Of a stretch of 64,000 nt of DNA, positions 47,170-58,290 are shown in pieces. Position numbers and translations under genes: made by a program. Below the pieces are notes generated by a model. It searched no databases, was not told the origin of the DNA, and saw only the letters and a program-made list of their open reading frames with translations. The stretch is from Siphonodentalium dalli (taxonomy: Eukaryota; Mollusca; Scaphopoda; Gadilida; Siphonodentaliidae): assembly GCA_032622095.1 (NCBI GenBank), contig CP136068.1, forward strand, positions 15,295,729 to 15,359,728. The letters run 5' to 3'. Numbering within the stretch: position 1 is the stretch's first letter; the number at the start of each line of letters is the position of its first letter.

Positions 47170-47560
47170 TTGAATCCTTGGATATGGTCAATTCATGGCC
47201 ATTGCCTATGCAGCCATTGACATAATTTCCGAGTGATGGGCATCAATTTGCAATATTAATTTAATGGACATTAAATGTTGTTATGTGATGGCCATTACCT
47301 GTGCGGCTATTGAAATCATGGCCATTAATATTACAACAATTGTGAGTGATGGGCATTAATTTGCATTAATAATGTAATGGGCATTAAATGTGGTTAGTTG
47401 ATGGCCATTGCATATGAGGCCATCGATACCATGGGCATTAATTTCATGACCATTGTACTTGGCATTAAAAGTATACCAAATCATTGCCGTTAAATTCAGT
47501 CAATACAAATTGTAACGGGCTTTAACGGGCATTAGACAAATAAAATATGTGTTTAATGGC
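47170..47560. repeat. ATGGCCATTG / GGGCATTAAT repeat field
   Basis: The words ATGGCCATT(G/A)CCTATG, TGATGGGCATTAATTTGCA, AATTTAATGGACATTAAATG and ATGGGCATTAA recur about every 100-120 bp in three diverged units, then shorten. Three clear unit starts near 47205, 47285 and 47400. Confidence 0.8.
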
Positions 47561-50049
47561 CAATTCAATGTTATAATATCATGTCTGTATCTTGGTAACT
47601 CTTCAAACAGACTAGTTTCTGGTGTGAAACTAAAGAAATAAGAAAGTATTAACTAGACTCGTCTCTGGCTCATACATGTAGGTGAATTGTGTAACGTGCT
47701 ATCTAAAAAGAGACCAGTACGGTCTGTATGGACCATTTACGCCATCAATCCAAATAAAACGACAAAGGAGTATACTCAACAACAGCATGGGGTACCCATA
47801 ACAACATAATAATATAAGTCTCGTGTGCTCTGCGAAAATACATAATTATTTAATATATCTTTTCTGGAGATCGGCAGATCTATAGCCAAACATGGGTCTT
47901 TGAACACACGAATCACTTAGTCAATTAGCTTAAACTACCCGAAAATAACAACCAATGTCATTACGCTATTAACATATTCCGAGACAAAATCAACACATGT
48001 AGGCATATTTCAACGGTTTCAGTAAGACATACTGTGTTCTACAGTTTCGCAGAGTATTTCCAGGATATTGAGAAGGAAGTTTCATTCATGTTAGATTGCC
48101 TCCATTCGCATGTGAACCTGCGATGTCGCGTTTGACACACATGTATACCCGCTAGGCATATACTTCGTTTGTAAACACGAATGTAACATTAGGTGTAGAG
48201 AAACATGTCAACTAACACCACTGTTTTTCAATATATCATATTTTGCGACAATACACTGAACTATACAATGAACGGCATTTAAGTCATATATATAAATATG
48301 TTTTATAATGAACCGCGCGCATTTCTGACGATTCGCGGCGAATACTGTTTTGCGACAATTCGCCGTGTGGTCACTGGCTCTCATAACATCTAAAAAAGAC
48401 AATCAGGTGGATGATAATCCCCGTCGCGGAAATATGGATGTCTGCGATTAGCTCAAAACGAAAAAGAAGACCCGTCGCCTTGAGCAAAATGATGCTGTTT
48501 CGTCTTTAATAAACATGCACTGTACCCCTGCATAGTAACACGTCCTAACAATGGTAGCTAGTTGGTTCAATTGATTAATTGATTGAGGCTTGTTGTCGCT
48601 TTCAGCAGCTAAGACCATATCACGACGTTACCAATTGTATTGGCTAGCAGTGATTTAAGGCTAGCAGTGATTCAATAGCTGACAAAGTTGTGGACCGTGC
48701 GGCAAACCACTGACCATCTACGAGTAATTGGAAGCTCCAACACCTAACGAGTTCGATTTACATGGAAACATGTGGATTTGAACCCTCATCGCCAGAGCTG
48801 CAAGACGAAACGGCTTGGAGTTGTACACTTGATCGACTAAGCTACCAATCTAAAAATAATGAATAAAAACATTTTTTAGAAAAATAAACTGTAGTAAATA
48901 AACCATCGCATAGTAGAAAGCTGGGGTGGTCTGTCCCGAAAGTGACAAAAATAAAGATTAGCATACGTACTTGTCTTAAATTTTGTTTGTGATTCCCATG
49001 ACAGCGTTCGCTCTGCCGCTTGCCAAATTTGCCAATGGCAAAAAAATATTTTCATTTGGCAAAAAATATTATCATATTTCAAAAATTTGCAAAAGGTTAG
49101 TTTTTATTTATGGGATGTGAACTATATATCTAGCTAGCTATCTATAGTCATACACCTCATCGAACATGTGTTATTCGTTACATGTGCCGAAATAGACAAA
49201 ACAATGGGAAACCAAAAACAACAAGAAATCTATCAATTTACATGTTGCGCAAGTCAGCAGTGTTATGTCGACAGTTATATGTAATCTTCTTTAGTTTTCA
49301 CAAAATGGTAATCCCATCTTTTTGACATAATCAAACTTTCATCAAACAGATAATCAACCGTGGTTAAAATGTGAGTCGGAAAAAAAGCGATGTTCAGTAA
49401 ATTTTTCATTGCTGCTTTTGTACGTACTTTGTAACATGATCTCAATTTAGATACCGCAAAAGGTAATTATTAATTTGTCCATTTGGATTATGGACGCATG
49501 TAGTCATTAAAACAAAAGCATATTAACGGCGACATTGTATAGCACATATTCATAATGCCATCGTTATATTACCAGCGAGTATAAGACAATATGTTAATCA
49601 GCCGATTGTGAATGAAGACGGGTTAATTTATGGCTCGTTGATTTCGGCAGTAATACACGTACAAGGCGAAATAATATGTATGCATGATGACAGTGTAGCA
49701 ACATTAAACGTAAGCAGGTGTCGTTTAGATATTTATTGCTAATTTCATACGTATTAATAATACTAACTTGCTTTTCTAGTCGCTCATTTTACCTGTGTCT
49801 GTGGTTATTTTTTTAAAAAGATATTAGCACAATAATTTTCCCGATTATATGCGCAATTAAATCTGGCAAAGTTTTTTAATTTGGGAAAACAAATTTCATT
49901 TGGCAAACATTTTGGCAAGAAAAAAGTTTCGTCCAGCGCCAACCCTGCCCCTGGATATATGTGTAATACTAGACGTTTCTCGTGTGTTTTAGTAATAATT
50001 ACTCAAATGTATATCAAAACAAGTTTCAATAAAATGTGTGTTGTTTGAA
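47561..50049. other. Intron-like sequence, no exon seen
   Basis: Apart from the SINE head, there is a pair of loosely inverted stretches rich in TTTGGCAAA words at 49000-49075 and 49865-49935. The right one ends TTTCGTCCAGCGCCAACCCT. They may be the ends of a decayed DNA element of about 0.95 kb. No protein motif. Confidence 0.4.
48765..48850 (-). ncRNA. tRNA-derived SINE head (RNA polymerase III promoter-like)
   Basis: The minus strand from 48850 reads GGTAGCTTAGTCGATCAAG, which fits the A box (TRGYNNARNNG as TAGCTTAGTCG). About 55 bases on it reads GGGTTCAAATCC, an exact B box (GGTTCRANNCC). The ends do not form an acceptor stem and the middle does not fold as a clean anticodon arm. I therefore read it as the tRNA-related head of a SINE rather than a functional tRNA. 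The remainder would lie at lower coordinates (48765 downward). Not tested by folding software. Confidence 0.5.
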
Positions 50050-50288
50050 GAAAATTGTTTTGAAAAGTCCATGCATGTTTAGAATCACCTCTAGATGAGA
50101 GTTATCAAATTTGAAAATTTTTCGATGAAAAACCTGACCGCCAGCAGCCATCTTGGATTTTACTCTGTGTATGAGTAATCCTTTGACACACCCTAGAGAC
50201 CACATCCATTATCCGACAATCACCAAACTTTCTTCGGAGTGACATCTAGATGACATCTAACAAAGTGTTATTTTTTGTTTTATTGCAG
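50050..50288. repeat. Repeat unit immediately upstream of the Ig exon
   Basis: It contains CCAGCAGCCATCTTGGATTT, then TACTCTG, ACACCCTAGAGACCACATCC, CACCAAACTTTC and GTGACATCTAGATGACA. This is the same family as the array at 51090-53340. The end overlaps the polypyrimidine tract and acceptor of the Ig exon (GTTTTATTGCAG, 50277-50288). Confidence 0.8.
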
Positions 50289-50615
50289 CTGATGCTTGGT
50301 GTAAATCACCTCCTGTCAGTGTGACGACCTGTAAAAGTTCCAATTACTCACTTGACTGGACCTTCTATGGCACACTGACGAGTATTAGTTGGTGGAAAAA
50401 TAGCAAACAATTCGCATATATTAACAATACTAGTTTGGAGCCTATCGCCAAAGCTGCTTTTGTGGACAAGATCGAGTTTGTTGGGATTCCACGGGATGGC
50501 AGTGGTACTATAAAAATAGTGAACGCTGTGCAAGAGGACAGCGGGGTCTATACAGTGAAAGTAAATGTACACGACAGTCCGAGGTTGCTTGGAACTAGTA
50601 CAGTTACGGTGTTGG
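50289..50615 (+). CDS. Immunoglobulin V-like domain exon of a type I membrane receptor
   Basis: A single 327-nt exon from acceptor GTTTTATTGCAG to donor GTGAGT (50616), phase 1 at both ends, encoding about 109 residues (numbered from the residue completed by the preceding exon's last base). The B strand is SLDWTF (21-26), the C strand ISWWKNSKQF (33-42), the E strand TIKIVNAV (74-81), then the tyrosine corner EDSGVY (83-88), F strand YTVKVNV and G strand STVTVL. The canonical B-strand Cys is Trp24 and the F-strand Cys is Val90, so the usual disulfide is absent. Cys5 and Cys15 lie before the B strand. There are sequons at N19-Y-S and N46-N-T-S. The pattern fits the extracellular ligand-binding domain of CD2/SLAM-type V-set receptors; ligand unknown. 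It lies between the signal-peptide exons upstream and the stalk and transmembrane exons downstream. Confidence 0.87.
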
Positions 50616-51089
50616 GTGAGTATTTGAAACACATGCCGAAGGTTTATTATCTCTTCTGTCAGCGAAGCTATGTTTACTTTATAAAAAATCTAATATGTTC
50701 TTGAAGTTTAAATTGGCATGACTTATTTGAACCTCTAAAATATTACTCAGTAATCCGAATCGAGGGATAATATATGTTTAAAAATAAAATGAACTACCGT
50801 ATCAAGTATTATATTGTCTCAAATAAAAGTTTACAATGTCATTGTTTACTTCATTAACAGTCAAATATGTTCTTAATCAATGTTACATGTACATGGTCGG
50901 TTTGAATTTCTAAGCTATGTCTAACTAATTTGATACTCAAATTCATGCATGTAGAAATTGTCTAGCTTTCACAATGAGATGAGAAAAACGCCGTTTATTT
51001 CTACTATAGCAGGAGAATACGATGGCAACAACAATGAGCTCTATTTATTCTTCTATGCTGAAGGGATCTTATTTTCTGCTGAACTAGTT

Positions 51090-53340
51090 TGAGTTATTGT
51101 CATGGTTTGGCGTCCGTCAAACAATTTATTTCAGCCAGCCCACCATACAGGCCACACTCCCATCCGATTGTCGCCAAACCTTATACGGATCTTCAGGGAG
51201 ACCTCCAGATGGGAGCTGTATATTTGTTTCAGAAATTATTTTTTTAAATATGGCCACCAGCAGCAATCTTGGATTTCACATTTAAATGCATCGGCACATC
51301 ATGTTGCCCATAATTATTCGAGAATTGATTTGAAAATTTACAGTCATGATTAGTATCACCTCTAGATGTAGTTATCAAATTTAAATAACTGTTGATAAAA
51401 ACATAGCTGCCGGCAGCCATCATGAATCTTCCAAGCACCCTCTAGATGGTAAATATTGAATTTGAACGATTTCCGCAACAACAAAACAAAAACAACACGG
51501 CCGCTTGCATCAATCTTATAATTTACTATTTGCGTGACTAAATCCGTCAGCATGCCCAGACAGCCATTCATCAGATTAATTCGAAACTTCATATTGATTT
51601 GCAGGGTAACCTCTATGTGTGAGCTGACCAATTTCCCACCGCAATTTATTTAAAAATATGGCTGTTAGTGGCCATCTTGTATTTCACATTTGAATTCATC
51701 ATCACACCCTGCAGCCAACATTTACATTTAATGGAGAAATGTTTTGAAATGTTAAGGCATACTTAGTGTTACCTCTAGATGGAAACTTTCGAATTTGAAC
51801 AATTCAAGATGAACAACATGGCCACCGGCAGCTTTCTTGGATTTTACTTTTTGCATGACAAAATCCGTTGGCAAGCCTTAGAGGCAACACGTTTCATCCG
51901 ATTTATCCCAATCATCACATGGCTCTCTAGGTTGACTTAATCAGTTCATGTTTTCGCATTTCTTATCACCTCCATTGAATGTAATGTATAATATTATTCC
52001 CTCTCAAAATTGAGCAACAATGTCAATAGCATTTTCATTCTGAATTTCATTGAAATATACCGGCGCCAGAAGCCATCTTGGAGTTCACATTTGTATCCTT
52101 CGACACAATCGGCAATCCATATTTATTGGAGAAATTTCGAATTGAAAACATTTTCATTTATATTTATAAACACTGCAATCCCTCCACTAAAACGTTTTGA
52201 CTTTCTTTTTAGCTCAACCTGATTAAATAAATGTGAGCTATTGACATGGTTGTCGTCCGTCCATGTACACGTCCGTCCATCAACCATTCCCGTTAGTACA
52301 CCCTACAGGTCAAATCTCTCTTCCGATTTTTTCCCCGAAATTCGTAAAAAAAAACATGGCCGCCAGCAGCCATCTTGAATTTCAAATTTGATTTCATCGG
52401 CCTACATGCAACCCGCATTCATTGGATAACTAAATGGCATTATGGGACTCATCAATGTTTTCCGAATATCGTTGAAAAAACATGACCGGCAGCGGCCATC
52501 TTGGATCTTACTCTTTGATTTAAGTAATTCCTGCGGCACACCCTACAGGCATCCTCCCTTTTCCAATCTTGATCAGACTTGATATGAATCTTCGGGATGA
52601 CATCTAGATGGGAGCTGGTCAAGCTTGTTGAATTTCGTCAACAAGCATAGCAGCCATATTTAAATCATCGCAACAACATGCAGCCCTCATTTATTGGAGA
52701 ATGGATTTGAACATTTGCAGGCATGTTTAGGTCACCTCTAGATGGGAGCTATCGCATTTGATTTGTTTGTATGGAAATCATGGCCGCCGGTTGCCATCTT
52801 GGATTTTACGCTTTTCACGACTAAATCATTTGGCAAACAATACAGACCACATCCCTCATCCGCTCGTCACAAAACTTTATATGGATCTTTTTTTGTGACA
52901 ACTAAATGGGACCCATCGTTGTTTTCCGAATTTCGTAGAAAAACCAGCTGCCATCTTGGATTTTACTCTTTGTATAACTAAATAATTTGGAACACCCTGC
53001 AGACGACATCCTGTTGTCAGATCGTCATTAAAATTCATATGGATCTTCCGGATGACCAGTAGATGGGAATAATACAAAATGGTCACCGGCAGTTATCTTG
53101 GATTGTATTGTTTACATGACTAAATTATATACCTACAAACGACATCCCTCATCCTATCGTCACCAAACTTCACAATTGTCATTGGGGTGACGAATTTTAC
53201 TTTATTTTTATCTCGTCATGTTGACCTCCAGTATTACTCATACATTTCAACTTTCCGAATTCCTCATAGCTCCATTGACCCTAGCACATGAAATTATCTC
53301 CGCATCCAAGTTGAGCTACATTGCCATTGGCACTTTCATT
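51090..53340. repeat. Dimeric repeat array, ~300-bp A-B unit, between the Ig and stalk exons
   Basis: Two related monomers alternate. One has CATCTTGGATTTCACATTTG, ATTGGAGAA and AGT(A/G)TCACCTCTAGATGG. The other has CATCTTGGATTTTACTCTTT, the pair ACACCCTACAGGC / ACCACATCC(C/A)TCATCCG, CACCAAACTT and GATCTTCGGGGTGAC. The motif GGCCGCCAGCAGCCATCTTG recurs about every 130-170 bp from 51250 to 53100. The family also flanks the Ig exon on its left. Scattered 60-90-codon frames are by-products. Confidence 0.88.
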
Positions 53341-53402
53341 ATATTCAAGTTGAGCTGCATTGAATTTTAATTTTATTAAAATTACATTTTCGTTAATTTC
53401 AG

Positions 53403-53459
53403 TTCCTGCAGATGTTGATTATGATGCGACATGTGTACCGGTAGTTACTACCACCCCAG
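53403..53459 (+). CDS. Stalk exon of the Ig receptor (putative)
   Basis: A 57-nt exon between acceptor CGTTAATTTCAG (ends 53402) and donor CAG before GTGTGTTTG (53460). Both boundaries are phase 1, so it can be included or skipped without frame change. It encodes V-P-A-D-V-D-Y-D-A-T-C-V-P-V-V-T-T-T-P, acidic then Thr/Pro-rich, as expected for a membrane-proximal stalk with O-glycosylation potential. It has one Cys that could pair with Cys5/Cys15 of the Ig domain or form a dimer. The frame stays open past the donor to about 53566, so the exon could in principle be longer, but the reading after the donor then ends in a stop without a membrane segment. The call depends on splice-site reading and position only. 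Confidence 0.5.
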
Positions 53460-53789
53460 GTGTGTTTGTGATAAGGCCTAACAAGTGTGTTTCTACAAAA
53501 CCGACTTTCCTTATTTCAACCCCCTGGTATATGTTATATATTTTGTTAAGTTCTTCAAAAATATGAAAAAAAATACTAGTAAGTAAAATATAAAAACTGT
53601 TCATTTTAAACATGCGCCAATTATCAATTTGAATCATAACTCAATTTGTTTATTACTAGCCACGCATTGTAGTACCAGGTAGTAAAAACTGTTCATGTCT
53701 ATTAGTATAGGCTCATTAGGGTTTACTGGGAAAAAGATCGAGGAAACCATTACAATGAACATGATAGGAAAAGTCCCCAGAAAGCCGAC

Positions 53790-54132
53790 TTGAGCTTTTC
53801 TGAGATGGTTCAAATTCAGATGAAATTCCACAAGGCCATATCAAATGCAGTCATATGTACACTATTTTGTGGGCTCGATCTTGTCTATTATGGAGCAGGT
53901 ATCACAATTGATGCTACAGCTTACTATTTGTCGATATTCCGTAATTGCGATGACATGGACGAGAGCACGAGGATTCGCTTTTTTCCCATAGAAGGGTGTT
54001 AGTAAGGATATTTCAGATGAAACTGTGTTAAAATATGAACTATTTACCACAACAGAGGTTAGTTCAGAAGATGAAAGTAGTAAGATATATCGAAACATAA
54101 CCACTCTTAAGATTAGCGCTATCCCCTAAAAT
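53790..54132 (+). pseudogene. Possible decayed exon, unidentified
   Basis: Two abutting frames. The first (53790-54002) ends TIDATAYYLSIF, then DESTRIRFFPIEGC and a stop. The second (54004-54129, shifted) reads DISDETVLKYELFTTTEV, then SSKIYRNITTLKISAIP and a stop. The character is that of an extracellular beta-strand protein and NITTLKIS resembles an Ig E strand. I see no complete splice frame, Trp or Cys pattern. It may be a dead second Ig-type exon of the same gene or chance. Confidence 0.2.
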
Positions 54133-54420
54133 GTACACAATGGCGTCGGTCTACTCAAAAATTTAAATGGGAACATAACAGTGTGATGTAACATTTACGC
54201 AAAATGTGATAGAACACATGCAACTTGGCACATAGATTTATAGTGTGTCATTTTCAGATGTTTAGAAATCGCGGCAGTTCCTTCATCGGTAACTGTTGCT
54301 AGGCAACTGTCTGACATCGAAGAAATATTAATATGAGACTGTGTTTTACTACTACGATCAGAGGTAATAGTACTTATTTGGTGTGTGATGTAAATCAGAC
54401 CATGCATTAAACCACTACCC

Positions 54421-54590
54421 CAGCCTTTGAATACATGTCAGTTTACACCTCTAGTGTAATACATACAGATAACTGTCTTCGTGTTTGTTTTTGTGAATTA
54501 TTTCATCATGAGATAGCCGGCGGAGTGATAACATGAGTTCATGAACGGAACGGTAACCACTTACAAAAAACAAACACGAAGACGGGTCTA
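54421..54590. mobile_element. Small element with GTCTTCGTGTTTGTTTTT inverted termini
   Basis: GTCTTCGTGTTTGTTTTTGT at 54475 and ACAAAAAACAAACACGAAGAC ending at about 54583 are reverse complements of about 20 bp, with about 70 bp between them. The sequence just left (TTTGAATACATG...TTACACCTCTAGTGTAATAC) resembles 63215-63260 (ATTGAATACATATTAG then TGTATACCTCTAGTGGAATA), so the flank also belongs to a dispersed family. Confidence 0.7.
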
Positions 54591-55390
54591 CATTTATTAG
54601 ATGTTTCCCCTTATAACTAGAATGTCAATTAACTTTGGCATGTATTGCCAAAAATGCCACATTAGTATTATTTTTCATCGCAAAGGGTTAGTTTCAGTTA
54701 CAACCCAAGGAAACAGTCTATCGACTCAAGGAACTCCAGAATGAAACGCTTTACCAGCGAACTCTGGGCACTTGATTTTTACTTTACCTGGTTTCGAAAA
54801 TGTGTTATAATTGAGTTTAGTTCAACAGACTTGGGTCGTTAAACTACATATAAAGTTGTGTTTCGTGTGAAAGAATATATACCGATCACTGTCACCAAAA
54901 AGCAACTTGCTCTTCATTCATGGTTTTAAATGTTTAATTGACTTTTCGCATGAAAGTTTGAAATTGGTGCAATTTAAACTAGGCCAAACCATACAGGACA
55001 TTTCAAGTGATTAATCCACTTTAATTGTAAAATAATAAAATACTGTGAATGGTCGTCGATTCACAAGAATATAGTATAGTTTGTTAACAATCGACAAGAA
55101 CTTAAACTTTAAAGGTAATTATGTTGTTTGTTTTTCTAGTTTTGTGCTACGTAAACAACGTAGTTTGTTTGACGTACTCACAGGTGCCTAATAATGGTGA
55201 CTGTTAGCACGAATACATTGCTTAAAATGTCACACTAAATAATATTCAGCTCTGCCACTCAAACCATTGGGAATAAGACAGTTTTATATCTGCGTATGAT
55301 GTTATGTGAATCAAAGGCAAAAACTTCAGAACAGTAAACTTACTTATAATTACTTATATACAAACTATATAAAGTGTTTTTCATTTGCAA
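54591..55390. other. Intron-like, no gene seen
   Basis: No exon-like reading with splice sites, and no repeat that I could match elsewhere in the window. Confidence 0.4.
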
Positions 55391-55775
55391 ACAGCCTATT
55401 TCTGATAGAAAACCCACAAATAAATAATAGCGTAATCATATCAGAAGGTGCATTTTTAATCAACATTTAAGAAAGGTACGTTCATTACCAAAATAAATGG
55501 AACCGGTATGTCCGTTTAACTGTCACCAATGGTCACCAATGCAGAAACATTGGTCACTCATGCATGACTGTTATGTGTTTTGTCATCAGTAAACAGCCTA
55601 TTTATGATAGAAAACCCACAAATAAATAATAGCGTAATCATATCAGAAGGTGCATTTTTGTTTCAACATTTCAGATAGGTACATGTGTACGTCCGTTACC
55701 AAAACATGTAACGTCCGTTACCGTGAGTCAAATGGTCACCAATGCAGAAATAGTGGTCAATTATGCATGAAATCA
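55391..55775. repeat. ~200-bp tandem duplication, two copies
   Basis: AGCCTATTT(C/A)TGATAGAAAA, then CCCACAAATAAATAATAGCG and TAATCATATCAGAAGGTGCA, starts at 55393 and 55587 with one substitution in about 65 bases. The remainder (GGTACGT..., GTTACCAAAA, GGTCACCAATGCAGAAA, TTATGCATGA) is more diverged. Confidence 0.92.
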
Positions 55776-56189
55776 GGCTTTTATTATAGAACATCCATCT
55801 GTCCACCCTATAATAGATAAAATGTATGGCTATCTAGTAAAACTTCACAGAGTTTGGGGCTTAAGTGAGACAACCCTATGGATTTTCATTTCATTGAGTA
55901 CATCCGTTATCAAAGTCTTAATAGCCTATATGATCTATAATTTCTAACGCAATGAGAATTATCATACATATGAACAACCTTGGGGTGAGCTTTGAACACG
56001 TTCAAAGCTGGCAGTGAGACACTCAACCTAGTTCAAGCACAGTGGACTTGAAATTCAAATTTTCTTCTGAATGTTACGTCCATTACCGTGGAATTGCCCT
56101 ATAAAACTATAGGGAAATTCCCTATGGTATATACCCTCGCAACGAAGTCCGTCCGTGGACACAAATTTGTCCAGAGTTTTTCTCAGTCG

Positions 56190-56545
56190 TTTTTGTTATC
56201 CATTTCCGTGAAAATTGGCACAGACATCAACCACCATGGGAACCTGTGCACATGTGATTATGATTTCTGTCTGACTTTTTTTGCTGGAGTTATCCCCCCT
56301 TTTTAGACTTATAACATTTTCGCAACATGTATAATTTTGTCTTAGCTTTTATTTCTACATTTTTAGGCCAATGTTTTTTAATCTTGGCACTTATATTTAG
56401 CACCATGGGAACCTGTGCACCTGCGATTATGATGTCTGTGTAACTTTTTTTTGTGGAGTTATTCCTCTTTTCGACTTAGAACAATTTCGCAACATGCATA
56501 ATTTTGTTTGAGCTTTTATTCCTACATTTGTATGTTTACCCATAC
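56190..56545. repeat. ~195-bp tandem duplication
   Basis: CACCATGGGAACCTGTGCAC, then GATTATGAT(T/G)TCTGT, GGAGTTAT(C/T)CC and TTTCGCAACATG(T/C)ATAATTTTG, occurs at 56231-56335 and 56401-56502, each followed by AGCTTTTATT(T/C)CTACATTT. Confidence 0.88.
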
Positions 56546-57075
56546 CATAGTATGGTAAACATAGTGTCGTTGCCCGGATTGACCAATCGTCGTTCGTCAG
56601 TCTGTCTGTCTGTCTGTTTGTCTGTCTGTAGACACTTTACGAGTAATGAGATAACTCAAACATTTTCTATCCGATCGAAACCAAATTTTGTATATGGGTT
56701 TCTCAGCCCAAAATACAGATCGAGTTCGAATTTGGGTTTGATCCGAGATTTTGTTACAGAGTTGTGGCCCTTTTTCAACTTAGAATTCATGCATGCTGCC
56801 ATAACTAAAAAAAACTTCATCTGACCGTAACCAAATTTGGTATGCGAGAAAAATACATATCGAGTTCCAATATGGGTTTGATCCGATATTTTTTAATGGA
56901 GTTATGGCCCTTTGACATAGAATTCATGCATGTTTCGATAAATCTACAATTTTTCAACTGATAGGAACCAAATTTTGTATGTGATTTTCTCAACTCAAAA
57001 TACAGATCAAGTTCGAATATGGGTTAGATCTGATTTGTTATACCAGCGTTATGGCCCTTTTTCAACTAAGAATTG
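56528..57075. repeat. Dispersed repeat with (TCTG)n and ~120-bp GAGTTATGGCCCTTT units
   Basis: It opens with GTTTACCCATACCATAGTAT then GGTAAACAT, an imperfect palindrome, followed by (GTCT)n at 56598-56630. Then come three or four units of AACTCAAACATTTT...CCAAATTTTGTATATG, CAAGTTCGAATATGGGTT, GATCCGA(G/T)ATTTTGTTA, GAGTTATGGCCCTTTTTCAA and AGAATTCATGCATG. A separate fragment of the unit lies at 61315-61420. Confidence 0.85.
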
Positions 57076-57209
57076 AACAGATTTGAGTTTTTGATAACCC
57101 AGGTAGATTACAATTAACTACCAATAATGCAGCTTAACTGCAATATGAGAGACTGCAGAAGTGATCTCTTATTGAAATATTAGTTATTTTTAGCCACTGT
57201 ATATACCAC

Positions 57210-58290
57210 ATAGCTCTATGATAGTGGTGAAGCTGTAATAGTGTGATCGTGGTACGCAAAAAAAGGGGTTGACCCAGAAGAAATTGGTAAAGAAGCGATC
57301 TCGGTGTCATTCAACGCGGGAGAATCTCTGCTACAACATATCCAAAATCCGCTAAAATCCGCTTTGGGAAAAATCCAGGATCCAACATGGCGTCCAACAT
57401 GGCCGCCTTTAGTCAAAAGAGATTCTGACTGAGATTAATTCAACATAATGAGAACAAATGTTGCCATATTTATACAAATGTAAACATTTTTGCAAAGGTA
57501 AAGTATTATGCCACATATCTATAGAAAAAATGGAACCCCTCGCCCCAGGTGGCTGCCAACATGGCGGCCTAAACTCGAAAATTTGAAGTTTTTGCCTAAT
57601 ATCTTAAAGATCAATTCCTGTTGTTTGATAATGGTTAAGACTGGCGACATTGATTAGTCATATTCATGTTAATTCAGCATTGGAGCAATGAAAGATACCA
57701 TAAAATTTAAATGGGGTCCCAGACTCATCTATACCCTCAAAAATTCGATTTTACAGAACGCGGTATAAAATCCCACAAAAATCGCCATTGGGATTCCAGT
57801 CATATATCAACAAGAAATGGACAGAACTGTACAATGTAAGTTGGGCATACCATTATCTATAAATACTCCAATTCAATGAAACCCAAATTGGCGCTTTGTC
57901 TTAAAATGGCTGCCAAAATGGCGGTCAAAATATGGAAAATGGCAGATATTTAGAATGGTTTTCAGAGGGTTAGACCCAGAAGGAATTGGTAAAGAAGCGG
58001 TTTTGTTGTCATTCGACGCGGGAGAATCTCGTGTATAACATATCCAAAATCCGCTTTGGGGAAAATACAGAATTCAAGATGGCGTCCAACATGGTCGCCA
58101 ATAATAATGAAAATGGCAAATATGTAGTTATTCACGAAAACGCCAATTCGGCCCCAATACACATCATTGATTGAAATCAATGTTTTTTGTGGGTATGAGT
58201 AGCCAATCACGATTCAAAATGCTAAGATGGCTACCAAAATGGCCACCGAAAATTGTCGAAATTTAAGTTCTGCTCAGAGGAAAGCCGAAA
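57210..58290. repeat. Dispersed repeat, AACATGGCGGCC / AAAATGGCTGCC family
   Basis: ACCCAGAAG(A/G)AATTGGTAAAGAAG then CGACGCGGGAGAATCT and AACATATCCAAAATCCGCT occurs twice (57270 and 57970). The middle (ACAGAACGCGGTATAAAATCC, GGGCATACCATTATCTATAA) matches 32265-32370. So two tandem copies here share a family with 31980-33560. Confidence 0.85.
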
